Source: Candidatus Viadribacter manganicus (GTDB lineage Bacteria; Pseudomonadota; Alphaproteobacteria; Caulobacterales; Aquidulcibacteraceae). From it: a stretch of DNA of 64,000 nt. Made by a program: the position numbers and the translations under genes. The stretch covers positions 434,001 through 498,000 of the forward strand of contig NZ_CP013244.1 in assembly GCF_001679665.1 (NCBI RefSeq), in the 5' to 3' direction. Of the stretch, positions 8,112 to 19,710 are shown piece after piece. The notes below the pieces were generated by a model. It ran no database searches and was not told the DNA's origin. It saw only the letters and a list, made by a program, of their open reading frames with translations. Every line of letters starts with the position of its first letter. Position 1 is the first letter of the stretch.

Positions 8112-9965
8112 ATGGTTTCGTTAGCTTCGGAGATCGATCCGCGTGACCGGCAAAATTCACAGTTCACCGTTGATTGGACACTGGTTGCATGCGCGTTCAG
8201 CGCTTTCGCATTTGTCGCGGTCACAGCTGCGGCAATCTACTCAGAGCGGCTCGACCCCTACATCAATTCCCGAACGCAGCTGATCCTACAATACGTCACG
8301 TTCGCGATGGCTGCATTGAGTCCAGTAATGATGTGCTGGAGACGCGCCATCGCAGACGGCCAGCTGCCGGCGAAGAACGGAGCGGAGCCCAAATATGAAC
8401 ACGTAAGCGGCTGGAGCGCGATCCTACTTCTATCCGTTATGGCGCTGATCGCGTGGCTCGTCTGGTGGGCCGCCGGCAGCGATGATGCGAACCGCCGGAT
8501 TCATGCCGAATGGGGAACCTGGATCGTGATCGGATTGACGATCGCATTCGTAAGCGTAGCGGCGGCGCCCCTTTTTCCTCGCGCCGCGCGCCTTCTTGGA
8601 CTTGAGAAGGGGTTGACGCGCGTCTCATCAGTGCTCAATGCGCCGATCGAATTCGTCGGTGGCATGCTGAGCGCGCTCGATGGGATTCTTGTGTTTGCTG
8701 TGTCGAACTCTGTCGGCACCAATCGCGACAACTTCTTTTTGCGTTACGTCATCCTACTCGCAGCGATCTCTGCCTGCGCGGCACTGGGCTATTATTGGCC
8801 CGCTCCCTGGGCATTTGTCCCAATTGTTTGGGGCTTCGTCATCGCATTCTCTGTGTCGCGTCGCTGGGCATGGATCGAAGGAGATCGCGAACTCGCTATG
8901 CTGAATCCTACGCTCTCTCAGCAACACATTCGAGTTGGCTTCGCTCAAAATCTCAGAGACGAGGCGCTCATTGTGTTTCTCTCCATGTTCTTGCTGGTCC
9001 CACTTGCACTGCGCCAAGGCCAGTTATGGGCCGAAGCGAATGAAGTTGCGCTTTTCACCCTGAGCAAGGACGCCGATGTGCATTCACTCGCGATGTGGAT
9101 CTCATTTTACGGCACGGAGTTGGCGAAGGCAGTCCCATTTGTCGATTGGGCCGAAGTGTACCACGTCGAGGGCGAGGCGCCGGTCGAAGCGGTTGAACCC
9201 TTCGCGTTACACGCGGTATTTGCAACCCGCGTTCTCATTGACCTGGTGTTCCTTGCTGCCCTGTTGCAGGCGATCACATCTGCCAGTCGCGATGCCCAGC
9301 AGCGCGACCTCTTCTATCGCAAGCGCGCAATCAAACGTCTTGACCCCTTCGTCGAGCCTGAGGCTCTGCGCGGCCTTGTTCGACGCGGTCCCACCGGTGA
9401 CTGGGAGCGGAACGGCGAGAAGTTCGACGATTTTCCACACTACGACGCCAACAGACTCGTTGAGTTGTCCGTTAGTGCAGACACGCGCATTTGCCGCGCG
9501 GCGGACTTCCTTTTGGAACGAGACGGCGTTGGGAATGATCCGCACCATCGCCTCAGCGGGAGCGCCGCGGACAAAGAAACCAAACCGGACGACGTCAGAG
9601 AAATTCTGAACGAGATCGAAAATGGCGGCGTTGCGAGAAATATTTACCAACTGGCGCTCGCTAGACGTCGCCTGCTTGCCAAGCGGTCAATGGCCGAGGT
9701 CCGTGCTCGCATCGTGAAGATGATCGCCCTGGATCAACAACACTCGATTGAACGCACTGAACGCCTGATCGAGGCCATGGTGGGCGAGTATCGCGAGTCC
9801 TACGCGAACGCGCGAAGGATCGCCCTGGACGCACTTGAGCCCGAAACGGGGCGCAACCTTCGGGTGCGGACGGCGATACGACAAGCGGCCGCACATGATG
9901 GCGCCCAGGCAATCAGAAAACGTGCAGCAGAAATCCTCGCTCAAAACCCAGAGACCCCTGACTGA
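8112..9965 (+). CDS. Large multi-pass membrane protein of unknown function
   Basis: A 617-residue protein I do not recognise. Roughly eight hydrophobic segments occupy the first two thirds, for example near residues 23-43, 58-78, 98-118 and 133-155, then four more up to about residue 400. The last 200 residues are hydrophilic and helix-rich, with many Arg and Glu, and look cytoplasmic; they could be a HEAT-like or coiled segment. I start it at the ATG at 8112, preceded by GGGGGA; the open frame continues upstream to 8001 without ribosome binding site support. It stands alone between guaA (divergent) and a non-coding gap. Codon use seems slightly less GC-biased than in neighbouring housekeeping genes, which would fit acquisition. 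Confidence 0.8.
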   Translation: MVSLASEIDPRDRQNSQFTVDWTLVACAFSAFAFVAVTAAAIYSERLDPYINSRTQLILQYVTFAMAALSPVMMCWRRAIADGQLPAKNGAEPKYEHVSGWSAILLLSVMALIAWLVWWAAGSDDANRRIHAEWGTWIVIGLTIAFVSVAAAPLFPRAARLLGLEKGLTRVSSVLNAPIEFVGGMLSALDGILVFAVSNSVGTNRDNFFLRYVILLAAISACAALGYYWPAPWAFVPIVWGFVIAFSVSRRWAWIEGDRELAMLNPTLSQQHIRVGFAQNLRDEALIVFLSMFLLVPLALRQGQLWAEANEVALFTLSKDADVHSLAMWISFYGTELAKAVPFVDWAEVYHVEGEAPVEAVEPFALHAVFATRVLIDLVFLAALLQAITSASRDAQQRDLFYRKRAIKRLDPFVEPEALRGLVRRGPTGDWERNGEKFDDFPHYDANRLVELSVSADTRICRAADFLLERDGVGNDPHHRLSGSAADKETKPDDVREILNEIENGGVARNIYQLALARRRLLAKRSMAEVRARIVKMIALDQQHSIERTERLIEAMVGEYRESYANARRIALDALEPETGRNLRVRTAIRQAAAHDGAQAIRKRAAEILAQNPETPD

Positions 9966-10314
9966 GAGCGCCACTGCCTCGCCGCGTCGAAAAAAGCTAT
10001 GCTCCCCTCCCAACCCGCGCGCATACTTCGCGCTTGCGCATTGCCGCCCGCCCCACAAACCATATTTTAAATGTTCGAAGCCGCTTTGGCTGCGAGCAAC
10101 AAGTGGCTGCGTGGGATGCTGAACTGCACGCTTCATATTCTCTAGTTCCCAGCGCGCGCACCATGGCTTCGACATTGCCCGATCATGTTCGATGCGTTCG
10201 CCGCTGGCCGCGCCGAAGCGCTGTGCGACGCTACGTATATGTCGACGCGATTTGCGCCGGCTGATAGCGGTGAAGGCGGGCTTCCACCTGCGCACGGCAA
10301 CCGAGGTCCCGGCC
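9966..10314. other. Intergenic gap with no convincing gene
   Basis: About 350 bases between two convergent genes. Open frames exist on both strands but their translations are arginine- and cysteine-rich, without family resemblance, and lack ribosome binding sites. I see no tRNA, strong terminator or long repeat. It may hold the decayed tail of an older gene. Confidence 0.5.
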
Positions 10315-11529
10315 TTAAGCCGCATCGCCGCGCGCTGCCGGCGCCGTTCGCGCACGACCAATTGCCGAGAGCGGCGCGCCGATCTCACCTGCAACCAATC
10401 CCGCTAGGATCGCCGGCGCGGGCGCCAAGCGCGAAAGCGGCGACATGATCCAGTCGCGCACGAACGCGAACGCATCGCTCTCCGACTGATACGCCGGCGT
10501 GAACATCCAGGAAGCCACTTGATAGAGCTGAATATGCAGGAGCCGCAGCCGCTCATACTCACCAAGCGCCGCTTCGAGATTGCTCTGCGTCTCCAACGCA
10601 TGCGCTAGCGCCAAGGCATCAAGCAACGCCATGTTGGCGCCCTGCCCAAGCTGCGGCGAAGCACAATGCCAAGAATCCCCGACATGCACGCAATCGGGCG
10701 AAACTGCCCCGCGCCGCGTACGATGCGCGTAGGTCGCGAAAACCAGATCATCGTGCGAGGCAATCTGTGCGAGCAGCGGCGCTGTCTCCGGCCAAAGCGC
10801 CAGCACTTCGCGTTTCCAATCATCGATGGCCGTTGTCCGCCACGCCGCGCGATCAGCATGCTTCAAGCTCCAGAAGAAAGCGGCTTGCGAGCGCGGCTCG
10901 CCCTTCAAACGCCCGATCGGCATAACGCCGACCATCTTGCGCGCCTTCACATATCTCTGCTCGAGCGCCGCGCCGTCGAAACTGCCCGCCCAATCCAAGC
11001 TCGCCCACAGCGCCCCAAACGGCAGCGGCTGCGGCGCGGCGCCGGAAAGAGGCGAGCGCACGCCAAGCGCGTCGATGATAAGGTCGAACGCAGCGCTCTC
11101 TGCTCCATCCGCGAAGATCAGCCGCCCATCTCGCGCCGCAACGATATCGCGCCCGCTCTCAACCTCAGCGCCCGCGGTCAGAGCAGCGTCGTACAAAACC
11201 TGAAACAGCGCTCCGCGATGCACGCCCAATCCGCAGGGCGCATGAACACCGCGCGCCGCATAGCGAACATCGAGCACAACGTTCCCGCGCGGCGAAGCTC
11301 GCCCCGAGAGCCGCTTGATCGGCGCGCCAAGATCACGGATCGCATCGCCGGCGCCAATCTCATCCAGCACCCGCAAGCCAACCGGCTGCAAAATGATCCC
11401 AGATCCCAGCGGCTGCGGTGTTTGGAGCTTATCGAACAGCACGACGCGCGCGCCAAAACGGCGCAAAAAAGTTGCGCACGCAAGCCCAGCGACCCCACAT
11501 CCAGCGATAGCAATCTCAAGCCGCTTCAT
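10315..11529 (-). CDS. FAD-dependent aromatic-ring monooxygenase (UbiH/salicylate hydroxylase-like)
   Basis: A 404-residue class A flavoprotein monooxygenase. The N-terminal dinucleotide-binding motif is G-C-G-V-A-G-L-A (residues 10-17). The second FAD motif is H-V-G-D-S-W-H, followed by P-Q-L-G-Q-G-A-N-M-A-L-L-D-A, where the flavin ribityl contacts usually lie. Such enzymes hydroxylate aromatic rings with NAD(P)H and O2. The pattern L-G-S-G-I-I-L-Q near residue 45 is shared with 3-hydroxybenzoate and 6-hydroxynicotinate hydroxylases, but the substrate cannot be fixed here. No catabolic partner genes are adjacent, so a biosynthetic role (quinone or pigment) is equally possible. Confidence 0.88.
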   Translation of the reverse strand: MKRLEIAIAGCGVAGLACATFLRRFGARVVLFDKLQTPQPLGSGIILQPVGLRVLDEIGAGDAIRDLGAPIKRLSGRASPRGNVVLDVRYAARGVHAPCGLGVHRGALFQVLYDAALTAGAEVESGRDIVAARDGRLIFADGAESAAFDLIIDALGVRSPLSGAAPQPLPFGALWASLDWAGSFDGAALEQRYVKARKMVGVMPIGRLKGEPRSQAAFFWSLKHADRAAWRTTAIDDWKREVLALWPETAPLLAQIASHDDLVFATYAHRTRRGAVSPDCVHVGDSWHCASPQLGQGANMALLDALALAHALETQSNLEAALGEYERLRLLHIQLYQVASWMFTPAYQSESDAFAFVRDWIMSPLSRLAPAPAILAGLVAGEIGAPLSAIGRARTAPAARGDAA

Positions 11530-11600
11530 ATGGTTTCGCGCCGATTAGCCTTAGCCAATATTAGCAACACAACCGAACGACCCGCTAACCGCGATGTGAC

Positions 11601-11846
11601 ATGATGCGCCACATGACAAGCCTCGCACCCGTCGCTGCGCCTGTCGCTTCAAACAGTACGCAGGACCAGACCCAGCACAAACCACCGCCCGTCGAATACG
11701 GCGCGGCGGTTACGCATCGCGACCTCGTGCGCGAGAAGTTGCGCGTCGATCCTTCGCCGATCGCTCATAAAAAGCGGGCGTCCCAGCAAGCGAAAGCCAA
11801 CGATCCGCCAGATCATCGCGGCCGTTACATCGATATCGAAGTTTAG
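11601..11846 (+). CDS. Small hypothetical protein
   Basis: An 81-residue, proline- and lysine-rich hydrophilic protein with no membrane segment, signal peptide or motif I recognise. Three in-frame ATGs occur near the start (11601, 11604, 11613); the last, giving a protein that begins M-T-S-L, is as good as the first. The stop overlaps the end of rsmB by four bases, tail to tail, a common arrangement of real genes here. The middle part, V-T-H-R-D-L-V-R-E-K-L-R-V-D-P, looks like an ordered helix. Probably real but function unknown. Confidence 0.5.
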   Translation: MMRHMTSLAPVAAPVASNSTQDQTQHKPPPVEYGAAVTHRDLVREKLRVDPSPIAHKKRASQQAKANDPPDHRGRYIDIEV

Positions 11847-13120
11847 GCGCGCTGCAGAACCGCGACGTAGAAGCCGTCACAGCCGGTCTTTCGCGGCGTC
11901 ATCTGCACGCCGATCGAGCGCTCATAAGCTGGCAAGCCGACGGGCTCCAATCCGACAGGCGTGAACTGCACGTATGATGCGAGGAATGCAGCAACTGCAT
12001 CCTCATTCTCTTCCGGCAGCACCGAGCAGGTCACGTAGATCAACCGCCCGCCTGCCTTCACCAGCGGCGCGGCCAGCGCCAGCGCCTCCTGTTGCTCCTC
12101 AAGCCGCTTGGCCAGAGCATTCGGCCGCAAGCGCCACTTCGAATCTGGACTCCGCCGCCAAGTGCCAGAACCCGTGCACGGCGCATCCACAAAGACGATA
12201 TCCATGCGGTCACGCAGATCCGCCAACGCATCTTTCGTCCGCATCGGCGCGCGGATCTGAACGTTGCGAACGCCGGCGCGATCAAGCCGCTCCTTCAGTG
12301 GCGCAAGGCGGCGGCCATCGATGTCATGCGCAAAGATCTGCCCCTTGTTCTGCATCAGCGCCGCGAGCGCGAGCGTCTTGCCGCCGCCGCCCGCGCAGAT
12401 GTCAGCGATCTGCATGCCCGGTTGGGCGCCTGAAATGCGCGCCGCGATCTGGCTGCCCTCGTCCTGAACTTCAAACCAGCCGCGCACGAAGCTCTGCTCC
12501 GTGGCCCAGGGAAATGTCCGCCCTTGCGACCAGGGAATACGCACGCCATCCGGCGCATGCGGCGTAAATTCCGGCGGGCCTTTGAGCTTCGGGCTCTCAG
12601 CCAAGGCGGCAACCAGCTTCTCGCGATCGGTCTTTAGCGTGTTGGCGCGGAGATCGAGCGGCGCAGGCGCTGCGAGCGCCGCACCCTCTTCAGCCCGCGC
12701 ATCGCCGAATATGCGCGTAAGGCTCGTGTCCAGCCATTCTGGAAAATCACCGCGGACATGCGCGGGCGCATTTGCGATATTGTCACCCGAAAGTGCAGCG
12801 CGTTCCGCGTCCGTCATCGGCGCAGGCGCGTGCGGATCATCGGTAAGGCTGTCTTCGATCCATTGCGCGCTTTGGCCGAAGCCCCAGCGCAAGGCGCCCC
12901 AAACCCATGCGCGCGGGGTGTCTTCACCCATCCGCCAGGCGCTAGATTGCTTCCAACGCAAAGCGCCGAACACAAGATCGCCAATCTCGGCGCGATCCTT
13001 CGACCCCGCAAAGCGGTGCGTCAGCATCCAAGCCTTCACCGCATCGGCGGCAGGCTGGCGCTGGGTTTCGAGCGAAGTCAGAATTTCAATGGCCGCTTGC
13101 TGGCGGGCGCCGTTGCGCAT
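11843..13120 (-). CDS. rsmB: RsmB/NOP family RNA cytosine C5-methyltransferase
   Basis: A 425-residue RNA m5C methyltransferase of the RsmB/NOL1/NOP2 family. SAM-binding motif I reads D-I-C-A-G-G-G-G-K-T, motif IV D-A-P-C-T-G-S-G-T with the releasing cysteine, and motif VI V-T-C-S-V-L-P-E-E-N with the catalytic Cys365. The N-terminal third resembles the NusB-like region of RsmB, which in E. coli methylates C967 of 16S rRNA. Gene order with guaB just upstream is common in Caulobacterales. The 33-bp gap to the VOC gene suggests one operon with VOC and GNAT. The exact target base is inferred from family. Confidence 0.88.
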   Translation of the reverse strand: MRNGARQQAAIEILTSLETQRQPAADAVKAWMLTHRFAGSKDRAEIGDLVFGALRWKQSSAWRMGEDTPRAWVWGALRWGFGQSAQWIEDSLTDDPHAPAPMTDAERAALSGDNIANAPAHVRGDFPEWLDTSLTRIFGDARAEEGAALAAPAPLDLRANTLKTDREKLVAALAESPKLKGPPEFTPHAPDGVRIPWSQGRTFPWATEQSFVRGWFEVQDEGSQIAARISGAQPGMQIADICAGGGGKTLALAALMQNKGQIFAHDIDGRRLAPLKERLDRAGVRNVQIRAPMRTKDALADLRDRMDIVFVDAPCTGSGTWRRSPDSKWRLRPNALAKRLEEQQEALALAAPLVKAGGRLIYVTCSVLPEENEDAVAAFLASYVQFTPVGLEPVGLPAYERSIGVQMTPRKTGCDGFYVAVLQRA

Positions 13121-13153
13121 CGGGAGAACCCCACAAATCAGAGTGAAGAGGCT

Positions 13154-13531
13154 TCAACCTCCAATGGATTGGCCGAATACGAGCAAATTGCCGTCAGGCG
13201 CAAGCACGCACACCTCTCGCTGGCCGTATTCTTTGTCCGCTGGGCCATGGACACTGCCGGGAGGCATGGCGTCGAGCTTAAGCTTCAGTTCGCGATGCAG
13301 CGCCTCGATGTCCTCAACATCGACGTAGTACGCGAAGCGCCGATTGCCCGGAGGCGCGCCGTCGCCGCCCTCATTCTGCAATAGCCGAATGCCCGCACAT
13401 TCGCGCTGCACGTAAGCGTAGGCCCCAGCACGGAAGTACGTAACGAACCCAAGATCGTTAAAGAAGCTCAGCGCCGCCTCGATGTCAGGCACATGGATGA
13501 AGGGCGTAATCCGAATGAAATTACCGCTCAT
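13154..13531 (-). CDS. VOC family (glyoxalase/bleomycin-resistance fold) protein
   Basis: About 125 residues with the vicinal oxygen chelate pattern: an opening strand I-T-P-F-I-H-V, helix D-I-E-A-A-L-S-F-F, F-A-Y-Y-V-D-V-E-D in the second module, and the closing V-L-A-P-D-G-N-L-L-V-F. Members bind a metal or a small toxic molecule; the substrate cannot be told. The ATG at 13531 is preferred, as the frame's upstream start adds only three residues. The gene starts just after the GNAT gene (about a dozen bases downstream of its stop) and precedes rsmB by 33 bp. Confidence 0.82.
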   Translation of the reverse strand: MSGNFIRITPFIHVPDIEAALSFFNDLGFVTYFRAGAYAYVQRECAGIRLLQNEGGDGAPPGNRRFAYYVDVEDIEALHRELKLKLDAMPPGSVHGPADKEYGQREVCVLAPDGNLLVFGQSIGG

Positions 13532-13543
13532 CGTGAGCACTCC

Positions 13544-15987
<2,444 letters not shown>

Positions 15988-15991
<4 letters not shown>

Positions 15992-16692
15992 GCTTTCCGC
16001 CCCATCGCCACGACATAGACTTCCGAGCTCTCCGCCCTGCTTGCAGGCGGCTTGGCGTGCTTTACGGTGGCGAAGCCTTGCTTCAGGCGGGTGAGCAGAG
16101 CGGTGTCGAGGCCGCCCTGAAACGCTTTCGTCACAAAAGTACCGCCAGGAGCAAGATGCGCGAGTGCGAAATCGGCGGCGGCGTCTGCGAGTGCGCCGGT
16201 GCGGATTTGATCGGTACGCGCGTGACCGGTGGTGTTGGCGGCCATATCGGAGAGCACGAGGTCGGGCCGACCACCCAATGCATCCATTACGATGGCTGGC
16301 GTTTTGTCGTCGAGCAGATCGAGTTCAAAGAAGATCGCGCCGGGCAGCGGTTCAATCGGCAAGAGATCGACACCGACAACGGCGCTAGCGCCGCGTTGAA
16401 CGACGACTTGCGCCCAGCCGCCTGGGGCCGCGCCAAGATCGATCACGCGCATGCCGCGCTTCAGGAAATGGAACTCGTCGTTGAGCTCGATAAGCTTATA
16501 GGCGGCGCGCGCGCGATAGCCGTCAGCGCGTGCTTTCGCGACGTACGGATCGTTCAGGTGGCGCTTCATCCAGTTGCGCGAGCTTTCGTCGAGCTTCTTG
16601 TTTTTAACGCGCGTGAACATTTGGCGTTCGCCGCCGGCGCCGCTTTTCGGCTTACCAGTCCAGCGGCGCTTTGGGGGATCTTCCTCGCTCAC
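15988..16692 (-). CDS. rlmE: 23S rRNA (uridine-2552-2'-O)-methyltransferase
   Basis: FtsJ/RrmJ-type ribose methyltransferase, 234 residues. SAM motif I is V-I-D-L-G-A-A-P-G-G-W. The K-D-K-E catalytic tetrad is visible: Lys in R-A-A-Y-K-L, Asp in L-S-D-M-A, Lys in F-V-T-K-A-F-Q-G and Glu in S-R-A-E-S-S-E-V-Y. It methylates U2552 of the A-loop in the 50S subunit. The N-terminal 25 residues are basic and probably disordered. Its ATG overlaps the stop of the upstream ppx/gppA gene by four bases, the usual alphaproteobacterial pairing. Confidence 0.96.
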
Positions 16693-17771
16693 GGCCGCGC
16701 TCCATGCTGCGCCATCAGCCTCATCAATACACCCTCGCGGAGGCCCCGGTCAGCCACGCGAATGCGTTCGGCCGGCCAAACGCGAAGCACCGCATCGAAG
16801 ATCGCACCGCCAATGACCACGAGATCGGCGCGATCCTTGCCGATGCACGCGTTCCCGGCGCGCTGTTCGCGCGTTTGCGAGAGCAACTTGGCGATAGTGG
16901 CCCGGCAATCGGCGGCGTCGAACCACATGCCATCGACCCGGGCGCGATTGTAGCGCGGAAGATCGAGATAAACGCCGGCGAGCGAGGTGACGGTGCCGGA
17001 GGTGCCGATAATGTGGCCGCGCCCCTCAGCGAAAGCTTGGCGCAGATGCTGCGCTTTTCCGACTTGCGCAATCGTATCAGCGAGGCGCGTCACCAGCGCT
17101 TCGTACCAGGCTTGCTTACCGGCGCCCTCGGGCTCCTGCTCGTCCTCCGCAAGCGTAACGACGCCGATTGGGCAAGTGCCCCAAGAAATGATCGGCGGCG
17201 TCAGCCCCGCATCCAGCACCGCGCTGGGCGACACCCAGGAAATCTCCGTCGAGCCGCCGCCGATATCGACGATCATCGCGTGTTCGGCTTCGCGCTCAAG
17301 CAAGCTTGCGCAGCCGAGCACGGAAAGGCGCGCCTCTTCTTCAGCGGAGATGATTTCGAATTTGAGCCCGAGATCTTTCTCGACGCGGTTCAAAAACATC
17401 TGACCGTTCGACGCGGCGCGGCACGCTTGCGTGGCGACACAGCCAACGACCAACGGCTCGCGCGCTTCGATACGCTGCGCGCACGCGGCGAGCGCCTGAT
17501 ACGCGCGCGCCATAGCGCCTTCGCTCAACCTGCCAGTATGCGCAAGGCCTTCGCCAAGGCGCACAATGCGCGAAAATCCATCGACAACTTTCCAGCTGCC
17601 GTCAGCGTTCCGTTGCGCCATCAGTAGGCGGCAATTGTTGGTGCCCAGGTCCAGCGCCGCAAAAATCGGCGGGCGCTGACGCGGGCCAGAGCGCACGTCG
17701 CTTCGCGACGCCGGCGCCCGCCCATCATTATTCATCCTAAATTCATCCAGCGGAGCCGTACGGCTCTGCAA
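16689..17771 (-). CDS. ppx: Exopolyphosphatase / guanosine pentaphosphate phosphatase (Ppx/GppA family)
   Basis: A 360-residue single-module Ppx/GppA phosphatase. The N-terminal phosphate-binding motif A-L-D-L-G-T-N-N-C-R-L-L opens the ASKHA fold; the second phosphate loop reads D-I-G-G-G-S-T-E, and I-I-G-T-S-G-T-V-T belongs to the same fold. Members degrade polyphosphate or convert pppGpp to ppGpp; the protein lacks the long C-terminal HD-like half of E. coli Ppx, as is usual in alphaproteobacteria, so substrate choice is open. The first 30 residues are probably not conserved; an ATG at 17735 is an alternative. Co-transcribed with rlmE by a four-base overlap. Confidence 0.9.
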   Translation of the reverse strand: MQSRTAPLDEFRMNNDGRAPASRSDVRSGPRQRPPIFAALDLGTNNCRLLMAQRNADGSWKVVDGFSRIVRLGEGLAHTGRLSEGAMARAYQALAACAQRIEAREPLVVGCVATQACRAASNGQMFLNRVEKDLGLKFEIISAEEEARLSVLGCASLLEREAEHAMIVDIGGGSTEISWVSPSAVLDAGLTPPIISWGTCPIGVVTLAEDEQEPEGAGKQAWYEALVTRLADTIAQVGKAQHLRQAFAEGRGHIIGTSGTVTSLAGVYLDLPRYNRARVDGMWFDAADCRATIAKLLSQTREQRAGNACIGKDRADLVVIGGAIFDAVLRVWPAERIRVADRGLREGVLMRLMAQHGARP

Positions 17772-17979
17772 AATTGCGAGTTCGCCGCGATGCTAGCGAT
17801 TTTGCGACCCGAGCACACCCACCATTTGCCCGCTTTCCGCCCCGTTCCGGCGAATCCGCGGTCCCTAAGACACATATCCGTGTCCACTTGGGGGGAGTGT
17901 GGGATCAATCCTTGTGAGCGGCGTTATCGCTACATACCTTACCTCAGCGAGAGGAAAGAAGGAGGAAGAGGAGGAGAAA

Positions 17980-18303
17980 ATGCAGGAAGCCAAATTCTCC
18001 ATAGGCCAAGTTGTGAAGCACAAGCTGTTTCCATTCCGCGGCGTCGTATTCGACGTCGACCCGGAGTTCTCGAACACCGAGGAGTGGATGCAAGCAATTC
18101 CCGAGCCCGTGCGGCCGGATCGCAAGCAACCGTTCTATCACCTCTTCGCAGAGAATTCTGATAGCCATTACGTCGCCTATGTCTCGGAACAGAACCTGAT
18201 CCCTGACGACAGCGGCGATCCCGTAGAGCACCCGTCAATCGATCTCTTGTTCGATGAAACGGACGACGGCGAATATAAGCTGCGCCCGGAAGCGCTGAAC
18301 TAA
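17980..18303 (+). CDS. hspQ: Heat shock protein HspQ
   Basis: 107 residues matching the HspQ/YccV hemimethylated-DNA-binding-fold family. It begins with K-F-S-I-G-Q-V-V-K-H-K-L-F-P-F-R-G-V-V-F, has D-P-E-F at about 31, P-F-Y-H-L and Y-V-A-Y-V-S-E-Q-N-L. In enterobacteria HspQ is a specificity-enhancing factor for Lon protease. The ATG at 17980 follows a long purine tract containing GGAGGAAGAGGAGG, an unusually rich ribosome binding site. It is monocistronic, with a terminator-like hairpin downstream. Confidence 0.93.
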   Translation: MQEAKFSIGQVVKHKLFPFRGVVFDVDPEFSNTEEWMQAIPEPVRPDRKQPFYHLFAENSDSHYVAYVSEQNLIPDDSGDPVEHPSIDLLFDETDDGEYKLRPEALN

Positions 18304-18328
18304 AGCGCGGGCTGCAAAGTGAGGTTGG

Positions 18329-18358
18329 ATCGGCGGTCGAAGCGATGCGGCCGCCGAT
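18329..18358 (+). terminator. Rho-independent terminator-like hairpin after hspQ
   Basis: ATCGGCGG (18329-18336) pairs with CCGCCGAT (18351-18358) across a 14-base loop, and TTTGCTTT follows on the plus strand. The stem lies between the convergent hspQ and astB stops. Confidence 0.55.
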
Positions 18359-18363
18359 TTGCT

Positions 18364-19710
18364 TTAGGTGCGCTGGAAAGGATAAAAATCGCCGCCGAGC
18401 GGCAGGATGCGCGTCAGCTCATCAAGAGCTGTTTGAATTTCGCCGACGAGTGCAGGATCGCCGAGATCCGCGGGCGCAAGTTCTTCTCGGTAATGCTTCT
18501 TGATCCAGGTTTCGAGGCTAGCGGCGAGCGCATCGTTCAAGAAGAAGCTCGGCGTCGCGGCGGCGCGTTCCTGAGGCGTAAGCACGACGCGAAGACGCAA
18601 GCATGCCGGCCCGCCGCCATTGCGCATACTCTCGCGGACTTCGACATACTCCACCTGCCCGATGGCGGCGCGAGGACGGGAGATCATCTCGGCGACATAA
18701 GCGGCCGTCTTGTTGTTTTCGCGCACCTCGGTGGGCGCTATCAGGGTGAGAGAGTTTGCGCCCGGCGCGTGCACAAGCTGCGAATTGAAAAGGTATGACG
18801 TGATCGCGTCATCCAGGCCAACGCGAGCGCGCGGAACTTCGACGAAGACCGGCTCGAAACCCTGGGCCTTGGCGCGCACTTCTGCATAGAGCGCGTCTTT
18901 GTCCGCAAAGGCGTCCTCGTGATGAAACAGAACATGCTCGTGCGCAACGGCGACGACATCATTGTGAAAGGCGCCGGCGTCGATGGCTTTTGGAGCCTGG
19001 CGCGTGAAAATGGTGCGGCCGAAATCGAGCGTGTGGCTGCGCGCGACGCAGGTGCAAGCTTCCAGCGTTTGACGAGCGGGAAAACCGGCCTTGGTTTCGC
19101 TGGCCCTGCGGCCATAGACGAAGATCTCGACGCCTGGCGCGCCGGCGCTTGCAGCCATGCGCATATGATTGGCCGCGCCTTCATCCGACAAGGCATCGTG
19201 AGCGAGTAAAGCCGGATGCACTGCAAAGCGCGCTTGATCCGAAAACAAGCGGCGCAACGTGCGTTCGGTTTGCTCGGCTTCGAGCACGCGGTGAAGCATG
19301 GTTTGGAGGTTCGCCACGGTCGCGTGCAGGCGGCGGTCCAAGCAATCAGCGCTTGGCGAAATGGTCGCGGCGTTGGCGGCCCACATGGCGGAAGCCGCGA
19401 GCGCGGCGCGCGCGATGGTGGGTTCGCTCTTCCACGCATGCGCCCACACTTCGCCGTCCGTGCCAGTAAAACCCAGCGAGCGCAGCCATTTAACGTTCGG
19501 CCGTTCGTGCGGCGGCAGCACCCCTTGGCTCAAGCCAAGCGCGCGGAGGCGCTGCATCTTGGCGAGGCCTTGAAGCGCCGCATCGCGCGGGCGCGCAATC
19601 ATGTTGGCGTTGCGCGCGGAGGCGAGATTGCCTTCGGAGAGACCAGCGTAATTATGCGTCGGCCCGATGAGACCGTCGAAATTGACCTCTTCAGCAACCT
19701 CGCCGGTCAT
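18364..19710 (-). CDS. astB: N-succinylarginine dihydrolase
   Basis: Second enzyme of the arginine succinyltransferase pathway: hydrolyses N2-succinylarginine to N2-succinylornithine, CO2 and two NH3. The 448 residues start with the AstB hallmark E-V-N-F-D-G-L-I-G-P-T-H-N-Y-A-G-L-S, then P-N-V-K-W-L-R. The amidinotransferase-fold catalytic cysteine is in G-G-P-A-C-L-R-L-R-V near residue 370, with the histidines in H-N-D-V-V-A-V-A-H. It is the last gene of the ast run, overlapping astD by four bases. Confidence 0.96.
   Translation of the reverse strand: MTGEVAEEVNFDGLIGPTHNYAGLSEGNLASARNANMIARPRDAALQGLAKMQRLRALGLSQGVLPPHERPNVKWLRSLGFTGTDGEVWAHAWKSEPTIARAALAASAMWAANAATISPSADCLDRRLHATVANLQTMLHRVLEAEQTERTLRRLFSDQARFAVHPALLAHDALSDEGAANHMRMAASAGAPGVEIFVYGRRASETKAGFPARQTLEACTCVARSHTLDFGRTIFTRQAPKAIDAGAFHNDVVAVAHEHVLFHHEDAFADKDALYAEVRAKAQGFEPVFVEVPRARVGLDDAITSYLFNSQLVHAPGANSLTLIAPTEVRENNKTAAYVAEMISRPRAAIGQVEYVEVRESMRNGGGPACLRLRVVLTPQERAAATPSFFLNDALAASLETWIKKHYREELAPADLGDPALVGEIQTALDELTRILPLGGDFYPFQRT

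Noticed and set aside
9687..10394. A minus-strand frame running through the 9966-10314 gap
   Set aside because: Part of it is antisense to the orphan membrane protein, and the remainder is Arg- and Cys-rich without motif or start signal.
17899..17979. Longer start for hspQ
   Set aside because: The extra 27 codons are largely a purine-rich leader; the family starts at the methionine encoded at 17980, right behind GGAGGA-type signals.
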